NCBI GenBank assembly: GCA_965178125.1
Contig: OZ237745.1
Location: 1,116,001-1,180,000 of the forward strand
DNA: 64,000 bases
Source: Bilabrum cf. latius
Lineage: Eukaryota > Bigyra: Bicosoecida > Bigyra > Bicosoecida
Reading direction: 5' to 3'
Below are positions 56,730-64,000 of the stretch, piece by piece. Position numbers and translations under genes: made by a program. Each line of letters begins with the position of its first letter. The stretch's first letter is position 1. Under the pieces are notes generated by a model. The model was not told the DNA's origin. It did no database searches and saw only the letters and a list, made by a program, of their open reading frames with translations.

Positions 56730-59268
56730 ATGAGGGTTCCAAATCGGGCAAACAGGCGCTTCGCTTCGCTTGCGTGTGGCGACCAAACGGATACAGACCC
56801 AAGGTTGGCGAGGTCGCTGGCGAGCATGTGTGACGAGCATCGATCGGAAATTGACATTATGCTCATTTGGGAGCTTTGGATGGCATCCCTGTCGCATTGC
56901 CTGGGTCTACTGATTGCAGTAGTGGTTTGCTTGCTCCGGGCGAGCGGTTCGGATGCAGGTTAGATCGCCGGAGCACTCTAACAGCGCCTTTCATTGTCCT
57001 GCCTCGATCTTTGTAGATCGAGGCTCTTCGCAGGACTGTCTAGCGTTGTTGCCAACCCTACAGCATTGAATAAAACCCTTGCTGTTGCAATCATCACGGT
57101 CCTGTATCGCAGCGGACACTCTACCACGGCGTGTAGCTGGGGTCGCACCATACCAGCCACTTCGAATCCGCGACCTGCCGATTCAGAATGTGTCCAAGTG
57201 CGGGGAGCGAGGCACTCAGTGCGAGTGTGTGAAGGACGCTGAATGCGGGTATTGCACCCTCACGTTTCAGTGCGTTCCGATCACCCGTCACTCCGAGGAC
57301 TGCGGGCACGGGTGCTTCCAGACCGGAGCTTTCGCCTGCCGCGGGGACTTTGGCGCGAGGCCTGCCCTCGCCAGTCTTGTGCTCATCGGGTGCCTTCTAT
57401 TCCCGTGCTGCCTGGCGGGCTGCTTGGCCGCCGCATGGCCGGGCCGCTCGCGTCCCTTCGGCCCTACGAGTGGCCGCCTGTGGCCGCACTGGGAGCTGGC
57501 GGGGGCAGTCGGCTCCATCCCCGACGTGGGAGTGGCGCTGGAGGTGATGCAGGCGGGGAGAGCCGTCCGGGGACTGCCCTCGGTCCCTGCCGCCAAGGAG
57601 GCCGCGCTGGGCATGCTCAACGCTCGGCTCCGAGTCCTCAGCCTTGTTCTCCTGGCGGCGGCCCTCGCTGGGCTCGTGGTGAGTGCCCGCATCGAGGCGC
57701 AGGTGGGTCCCGTCGTGATGGGGCTGGCGGCTGCGCTGGTGGGGGCGCGGGCGGTGGGGGCCGCGCTGCCCCTGTACCCCCACATGCCGTTCATCTCGGC
57801 CGCCACCACAAACGCGTGGTGCTGGGTGCTGCAGGTGGCCGCACTCGTCACGCTGTTTGCTCGGCCGGAGACCCTCACGAACCGAGGGAACTGCGCCTCT
57901 GAGCTGGGCGTGAGCCTGCTGGTGCTGTGCCTCGCGGCGCCGCTTCCGGTGATGTTCCGCTAGCACGTCTGCGTGATGGACGGCGGCGACCCGGCCACGG
58001 CCCCGCGGGCCGTCCTCCTAGCGCACAACTGTTTCCTCGAGTGCGGGAGCTTCCGGTGGCTGGCCGGGGCCGCTGGCCTCCCGGGGCCGCTGGGCCGCTG
58101 GCGGGTCGGGGCTGGGATGCTTCTGGACGATCTGGTTGGTGTGACGAGTGCGGAGGGCGGTGGGTCACCATCGCCGGGGGTTGCTGCCGGGGCGCGGGTG
58201 GGTGGTGGAGGGTACGGCACGGGGGTGGGGCTTTCGAGCAGCAGCGGTGGCGGCGGTGGTGGTGGTGGTGGTGGTGGTGGTGGTGGTGGTGGTGGTGGTG
58301 GTGGTGGTGGTCTGCTAGCTGGGGGTGGCCCAAGCAGCGACAGTCGCAAGGGGGGCAGCACGTCTTGTGCGGAGGACCCTTCTGTGAGTCGAGACGCGTG
58401 CTGCGGCTGCCTGGTGGTGGGCCATGCGGCCCCGTGTGTGTGTATTGCACGGCAGTGCTGCGGGGGCTCTGGTGTTGTCGGTGGCGTGCCCCAGCGGCTG
58501 CAGCGGGTGCTGGGGGCAGCGGGGGAGGCCACCCGGCGCCGCGCACAGGGGCTCGCCAGCGGAACCACAGCGACGCCGCGGGGTTCGGCGGAACCGCTGC
58601 CGCTGCTGCCTCGCATGCTCGGAGTGGGCTGCCCATGCTGTGGCGAGGACAGCGAGTCGTCACCCTCAGCCGACGGGTGCGTGTTGGGCATGGCCGCCTC
58701 CCCTGAGGAGGTGCTGGGGGCGCCCTGGGGGTACAGCGCGCGGGCAGCAGAGGCGATCGCGCAGGGGTAGAGGCAGGGAGACGGAGGGCCAGTGGCATCG
58801 GGGCCTCCTCTGGGCGTGCGCGGAGTGCCGTTGAGCTGCCAGTCTGCGCTGGGTGCCGTGGCGTTCGGCGACCCCGGGGCGGAGGGGGTGGGTGCCGAGG
58901 ACGATGGGCTGGGGAGGGGGGCCCCTGGGAGGCCCCCGAAGGGATGCTGCCTAGGCTTGTGTTCCCCGGGTGGAGGGGGAGTGGGAGGTGCGGGGCAGCA
59001 CGGGGTGGGGGGGTCCAGCGATACGGTTCCCCTGGCACAGGACGCGGAGGAGGAGGCCAGGAGGGCGCGTGCCATGGACCCTGTGCTGTGGAGGGAGGGG
59101 GCACCGAGGTCCTGGGTGTTCCTCGTCGACGTGATGGACGAGAACGTTCTGCGAGGTTCGCTGGCGAGCTCGGGAGGTGCTCGGCTTGACGAGGAGGAGT
59201 GGGCGCAGGCTCTGGCGGCCTGCGACCGGCGATTGGGGATCGTGCAGGATGTGGAAGAAGAAGAATGA
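56730..59268 (+). CDS. Cys-rich polytopic membrane protein with poly-Gly tract, 2 in-frame TAG
   Basis: Exon 1 (56730-56958) ends with a signal or anchor helix (SHCLGLLIAVVVCLLRASG). A 178-base intron (GTTAGA...GTGTAG) leads to exon 2 (57137-59268), ending in TGA. TAGs at 57961 and 58768. After the first helix comes an extracellular Cys-rich module (KCGERGTQCECVKDAECGYC), then five further hydrophobic segments: ALASLVLIGCLLFPCCLAGC, VLSLVLLAAALAGLVV, VVMGLAAALVGARAVGAAL, WCWVLQVAALVTLF and GVSLLVLCLAAPLPVMF. A long cytoplasmic tail holds about 20 glycines in a row, Cys-rich CCC/CC patches, and ends acidic (VQDVEEEE). About 786 residues. The start is the first ATG but could be 56826 or 56859. 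Family not recognised; a receptor or transporter is possible. Confidence 0.62.
58246..58311 (+). repeat. (GGT)n microsatellite coding poly-Gly
   Basis: About 20 GGT/GGC triplets in frame within the membrane-protein gene, giving uninterrupted glycine. Confidence 0.95.
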
Positions 59269-59456
59269 GTCTGAATGCTTCCAGATCCATTGATTTGGCT
59301 TATTTTCCCCAATCTGCCGTTCGTTCGGATAGCGTTGCTGTCGCTGTGGCACCGCGGCTGTGCGGTGGTGGTTGTGTGAAGGCAGACGTAGGCAGGATTG
59401 TCAAAATGTCAAAAAATTGTTAATACATAATGTCATGCCTCGCCGCAATCACGAAA

Positions 59457-60102
59457 TCAGAACTGCCGCCCGTACTGGCGGCCCTCCCTGAGCTCCTTTG
59501 CCTTGGTCTCCTCCGCGTGCAGGCCCCACATCTGCTGGTATTCCGCCGGGATCTCCCTTGCAGCCTGCGATGTCGAGAAAACAATCAAGATAGGAAGAAC
59601 GCAGCGTGAGTGTACCTACGCCAAAAGCTGAAGCCTGTGCTGTGCGGTTGGGAGTGACTTACGGTCTGCTTTCGTCGGATTGGGAAAGTCTTTGCGCCAA
59701 GCTCCCAAAACACAAAGTACACAGCAATCAGGGTGCCTGCAAGCCACATCAATGCCTTTTCAGCTGGCATGCTGGGGATATCGTAATCAAGCATCATCTC
59801 GGGCGCCACGCCATCCATCCAGACCAAATCGCGCTCCTCCGGCAGCTGCGGGGATAGACGACATTGCGACAATCAATCACGCGCGAGAGTACTAGCTAAA
59901 TTAATAATTCAAGTGATACGACGGCATATTGGGGGCTTACCGGTCCCTTGGGCTGAGGCAGTCTATGAAAGTGGGGATCGATCTGGCCCTTGGGCAGGTA
60001 GGGGCCGGTGGCGTGGTGGGCACCTCCACGAAGCAGCCCACCCCGAGCTACAGATGCTATCCTAAGAGTTCGAGAGGTCGCTGCTCTCAATCGACCCGCC
60101 AT
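59457..60102 (-). CDS. NDUFB8-like mitochondrial complex I subunit (plant type)
   Basis: Three exons: 60102-59941, 59845-59663, 59564-59457; introns of 95 and 98 bases (GTAAGC...CCGCAG and GTAAGT...TCGCAG), both phase 0. The 149-residue product has an Arg/Ala/Ser-rich mitochondrial presequence (MAGRLRAATSRTLRIASVAR), a soluble motif ERDLVWMDGVAPEMMLDYDI and one helix (ALMWLAGTLIAVYFVFWELG), matching the plant NDUFB8-like order (DELMWDNGTAFPEPCIDR, then EALAWLSGG). Ends REGRQYGRQF, TGA. No TAG. Accessory subunit of the complex I membrane arm. The family match is by pattern, so another small inner-membrane protein is possible. Confidence 0.6.
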
Positions 60103-60241
60103 GACCGGTAGATAAGCAGATTTAGGCTGCGGAGCCTGGCCCAATCCGATTTTTGTAGTAATGGAACGCTACATTTGACACAGCAACTTGCTCGCGAGGC
60201 ATAGTTTGCCCTGCTGCCGGCGATCTGTGATCGGATACGCC
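60103..60241. promoter_or_regulatory. Short divergent promoter region
   Basis: 139 bases between the NDUFB8-like start and the PA-domain gene start; a shared promoter is implied. Confidence 0.5.
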
Positions 60242-63200
60242 ATGAAAAGCAGCCATATTATACGATGTGTCTGCTGCATTTTGCTGACCTTGCTGGTAAC
60301 AGAAGAAGCGGGTGCAATTTCGAAGCAGGCCAACGTGCAAGCCGCGATGCGGAGAGCGCTGCAGCGGGCGAAGCAAGCTCGTCAGAGATCCAACACCGGA
60401 AACGAGAAAAGGACAGCTCCATCTAATCTCCAAGTGCCGGCGAGTCCGCAGAATGAGGCTCAAGGCCAGCCAGCCGATCTCTTCGGCAGCGGTGCACCGA
60501 AGCAGCTGCCAACGCACCGGTCCTCCTCATCAACACGGTCTGCTGCAGCTGCCTAGGACACAATGAGCCAGCACTCTGTCCATTCTCATGGCAGTTTATA
60601 CATCCGGGGCATGCCAGAGAGCATTGAATTCTTTCGTGCGACGTTCGGGGCCCCGATCCCGTGCGCTGCCAGGGAGGTAGTGCTCGCTCCCGACGAGGTG
60701 GGCTGCGTCAACACCCAGACGTACCGCCCGTCTGGGTGGCAGTCTCTCCCCAGCGCAGTTGCAACCGCCGAGGCCCTCGCCAGCGGCACTCAGCCCGCGC
60801 CAGAGGGCCTCGATCCGATGGAGCTGGACCCGTACGGCATCCGGGGGCGCTTCGTGGTGGCCCTCCGGGGGCAGTGCCCGTTCACCACCAAAGCTAGGTA
60901 CGTGCAAAACGCGGGCGGGGCGGGCCTGATCGTGATCAACACGCAGCCGGGCATGCTCCGAATGCCGGGGGCCCCGGCCGCCCGGCCCCGCAGCGCCGCC
61001 CCCGACAACGGCACCATCGCGCGGGCGCCTGTCGCCAGCGCCAAGGACCTGATGCGGGACGCTGCCGTGCGGCCGAGGAACGGCACAGGGGGGCAAGAGG
61101 GCTCCTCCATCACGCTGCAGGGAGAGGTCATTCGCCACACCATCCCCGCCGTGATGGTGTCCAGGCGCGCGGGGGGCTCCTTGCTCCTGGCGCTGAGGGC
61201 GCGGCGGCGGCCTGTCGTGGCGCTCCGGCCCACCAGGGCGGACTGCATCCCGGGAATGGAGGCGGAGCAGGACGCGGCGGCTGCTAGGGAAACGGCCATC
61301 AGCGCGGTGGTGGACGCAGAGATGGGCTTCCACAGCCCCTCGGCTAGGGGTCCCGATGGCCTGCTGCTGCCGAGGCACGCGGCGAGGAGGGAGGAGGCCA
61401 TCGGGGTGATGAACGCGACTCTGGCGAGGCCTGTTCCCTGGGTCCCGAGACTGCGGGGTTCAGAAGCACTTCGGGTGGCGTGGTGGCCCGGGGCAGCTGG
61501 GGAACAGGTGGTGCAACGGAACGAGGACGAAGGCTAGGGCAGGGGCGAGGACACGGGCGATGACGAGGATACGGGCGTCGGCAGCGAGCATCAGCAGCAG
61601 CGGAGGAGGAGGCAGCGCGAGCGCAGCATCGCCGCGGCTTTGGCTGCCGATGCCCGGGGGTCAGGGTGGCCCCGACTCGGCGACGTCCTCGCGAGAGATG
61701 GCGACGACGAGGATGTTATGGCTTCGCAGCAGCGCGGACGGAGCCCCAGCTTTGTGGAGGCAGAGGCCTACCTGGCCACCTTTGGGGGAGCTGCCACCGG
61801 CGAGGTGCTGCCAGTGGAGGCAGCCGACCCCCTGGACGCGTGCGAGCCCCTTGTTCCCTGGCTCAACGCGACGAGCGAGCGGTTCGAGGGGGAGGCCCAG
61901 CGGGAGCGGAGGGAGGCCGCCGAGATGGCCGCCACTCAGGGGGGGGTGCAGGTGGTCGCGCTGGACCCAGAAGGCACCAAGAAACCGGCCGTGCTGCCTG
62001 GATCCCTGCCTGGATTCGTGAACGCGACCTGGGCGGGCGGTCAGGGCCGGGGGCGGCGCTCCCCGTACGAGGGTAAGGTGGTGGTGGCTCGGCGGGGCAA
62101 GTGCACGATGGTGGACAAGGCGCGCCGGGCTCAGGCCGCGGGGGCGGTGGGGCTGATCCTGGTGGACGGGGAGGCAGGAGACGTCGGCCTGGCGGGACTG
62201 GCGCGAGCGCTGGAAGAGGTGCGGGAGGGGGATGACGGTGGGGATGGCAGTAGGGGTGGGGATGCTGCCACTACTGCGGGCTCCGCGCGGTGCGGCGGTG
62301 AAGACGACCCCATGGCTGCATCGGGGCAGCACTCTGCGGCACTGGCGCTCGCCAGGAAGGACACCGCGGTCCTGGGCACCGTCGGGAGGCTGCCGCTGGA
62401 AGGGGTCGGTCTGCCCCGGCCGGCGTACGATGACGTCGCCGACTTTGACGCGCAGGTGCACATTCCCGTGGCGGTGTTGTCTGGGCGGGCGGGGGATGCA
62501 CTCCTAGCAGCTGGCACGCGAGGTGCGAGCGGGGCCTCGGTGCACATGCGGCCGGCCGATGGCTCGAGCAGCGCCCAATGGGACGAGGTCAGGGGACTCG
62601 TGGCTGGCGCGCTGAGGCCCGAAGCCCTGCGCGCTGAGACGGAGACGGAAGCGGAAGCTGGGACGGAGGGCCAGGAGGGTGGGGGGAACACCCGGGGGCA
62701 CCACGCCGCCCCGCTGCCTTTCAGGCTGCTCCGCATGCCGCTGCACCCTCGCGCCCTGAGGCGGCGAGCGGTCGGCCTCGTGAGGACACACCACCCGAGC
62801 AGCGCCCGGGGAGACGCGGAGCGATGGGTCGCCGTGCAGCGGGCCGCCGTGCTCTGGGGCCCGTGCGCCGAAGATGCCCTGGAGGACGCCGAGCGCGAGC
62901 TGCAGTTCGGGCCGGACGGGCGGGACGGCGGGCACCCGGAGGTTGACGCGGAGCTGGCGCAGATGGGCCGACGGGCCGTGCGTCGAGGGATGCACTCCGG
63001 CGACCCCGTGACTGCGTTTGCGTCTGCGGCCCTGCGGCCGGAGCAGCTGCCTCTGGCCCGCAGGTCTGCAGTCGGGCTGCAGGTAGGCGGCTCGGGCAGC
63101 GGGGGAAGTGCGCTTCTAGCGGTGGAGGACGGGAGAGGGGACTCGGCTGCGGCGGCGGGGCATGCTTTCTAGGGAACAAGCGACCCCTTCCGGTGCCGCA

Positions 63201-63664
63201 GCGAGAGCCTGACCATGCCGGTAGCGCTGCCGTCGTTTGACCGGAGCAGCAGCTTCCCGTTGGCCAAGCGGCTGCCCGCCCTCCTGCGGCAGCACGTGTG
63301 CCTGGAGCGGGCCCTCATGCACAGCGCCTCTGTGATCGGGGCGTACCTGCATGCGCAGCGGGAGGAGGAGGGGGGCGGCGGCAACGGTGTCGCGGGGAAT
63401 GGTGCGGGCGCGGGTGGGTTCAACGTGGAGGCAGATGGGGGCGCGGTGGAGGACCCGGGCGGCTAGGGCGCCATCGCTGCCGCAGAGGGCCCGGGCAGGC
63501 GCGCCCTGGTGCAGGCGGCTCGCAGGATGCTCGGGCTGGGGACTCAAGAGGCGCGGCGCGTGCTGGAGGGCTTCGAGCTGAGCTACGACTTGCTGGCGAG
63601 GAGTCCCAGGGAGGGGGCTTCCACGGCGGCAGAGCTGCTCCGCGGGGAGGAGGAGAGCGGTTGA
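60242..63664 (+). CDS. Secreted/lumenal protein with two PA domains, 4 in-frame TAG
   Basis: ATG 60242 opens a signal peptide (MKSSHIIRCVCCILLTLLVT); the frame continues to TGA 63662-63664, 1,140 residues, with TAG at 60554, 61535, 63170 and 63464. Two protease-associated (PA) modules are visible. The first has IRGRFVVALRGQCPFTTKAR, VQNAGGAGLIVINTQPG and HTIPAVMVSRRAGGSLLLAL; the second has YEGKVVVARRGKCTMVDKAR, QAAGAVGLILVDGEAGD and IPVAVLSGRAGDALLAA. Each shows the R-G-x-C-x-F/M core of the fold. No protease or EGF domain was seen, so it may be a PA-only sorting or lid protein in the endomembrane system. The C-terminal 150 residues are helical (RRMLGLGTQEARRVLEGFEL). Confidence 0.7.
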
Positions 63665-63863
63665 TCGCCGAGGCGGGCTGTTGTACTGAGATGCAAGCGC
63701 TTCTATTGTTCTAATTAGCCTGTGACTACTGGTTGGATCTCGGTGCTTCGGAGACGCCCGCAGTCCCGGAGACAGACGCTCAACAGACCGCATCACGAAG
63801 TGAGACCCCCTTCGTAGGCCTCAGGCCTGAACCGGGCTTGGGCTTGCCTCGCACACTCTTCTT
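63665..63863. other. Tail-to-tail spacer
   Basis: About 200 bases between two converging stops. Nothing recognised. Confidence 0.4.
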
Positions 63864-63998
63864 TTACTTGGGCACCTTCTTGTCAACCCTGCGGCCTGAT
63901 TTCGCCGCAGGCCTTGCCTCGCCAGCGGCACTCCTTTTCGCCCTACGATCCCGCCTGGTAGCCTCTCTATCGGCCTTGAGCACCTGTGGCATCAAAGA
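63864..63998 (-). CDS. C-terminal fragment of a basic protein at the window edge
   Basis: The minus strand from the window end reads SLMPQVLKADREATRRDRRA and onward to RRVDKKVPK, then TAA (63864-63866). The composition (Lys/Arg/Ala) resembles the C-terminus of a nucleolar or ribosome-associated protein. 5' part lies outside the window. Too short to identify. Confidence 0.4.
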   Translation of the reverse strand, partial: SLMPQVLKADREATRRDRRAKRSAAGEARPAAKSGRRVDKKVPK

Positions 63999-64000
63999 GG

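Noticed and set aside
57288-59312. Minus-strand His/Pro-rich ORFs opposite the polytopic membrane protein
   Set aside because: Poly-His is the antisense of the GGT tract; membrane helices and splice sites support the plus strand.

Overview
This is 64 kb of GC-rich nuclear DNA from a eukaryotic microbe. It has spliceosomal GT-AG introns of about 90-210 bases, replication-type histone genes in divergent pairs, secreted and membrane proteins with N-terminal signals, and cilium genes (SPEF1, a CFAP97-type protein). Long simple-sequence protein tracts and a plant-like NDUFB8 subunit would suit a flagellated alga or another protist, but nothing here fixes the lineage.

The main result is that UAG is a sense codon, most probably glutamine. 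Read with the standard code, almost every large gene breaks into pieces that end in TAG and resume in the same frame. Read with TAG as sense, the pieces join into complete proteins, several of them recognisable: CSL4, RRP12, a PX protein, a CID protein and a CFAP97-C2 fusion. Their true ends are TAA or TGA. I count about 70 in-frame TAG codons in roughly 14,300 codons of twelve genes. Two observations point to Gln. In a 33-base tandem repeat (51861-51959) the middle copy has TAG where its twins have CAG, and in a Gly-Gln repeat (about 17054-17134) TAG occupies Gln slots. UAA and UGA remain stops: histones H4 and H2A end in TAA, and H3 and H2B end in TGA.

Layout. 1-2.5 kb: 3' part of a coiled-coil/Ser-rich gene. 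2.6-5.2 kb: histone cluster A (H4-, H3+, H2B-, H2A+). 5.4-8.7 kb: two incompletely resolved membrane/secretory ORFs and a double-length aquaporin. 9.3-14.2 kb: a very long disordered protein with 13 TAG codons. 14.4-16.1 kb: ESCRT-II VPS25 and exosome CSL4, head to head. 16.2-20.4 kb: a sulfotransferase-like gene and SPEF1. 20.6-26.7 kb: a CID/RG-rich nuclear protein and a disordered protein. 26.8-35.9 kb: one giant single-pass membrane protein of about 2,966 residues. 36.4-44.1 kb: RRP12 and a PX-domain protein. 44.5-50.3 kb: histone clusters B and C, inverted copies of cluster parts that carry along a fragment of the neighbouring gene. 50.5-56.5 kb: CFAP97-C2 fusion. 56.7-63.7 kb: a polytopic membrane protein, NDUFB8-like and a double PA-domain protein. 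63.9-64 kb: edge of another gene.

Each of the twelve histone genes carries the same 3' hairpin and an upstream CATTCCAA element. Start sites, introns and homologies were read by eye; alignments to known families come from general knowledge of those families, not from a search.
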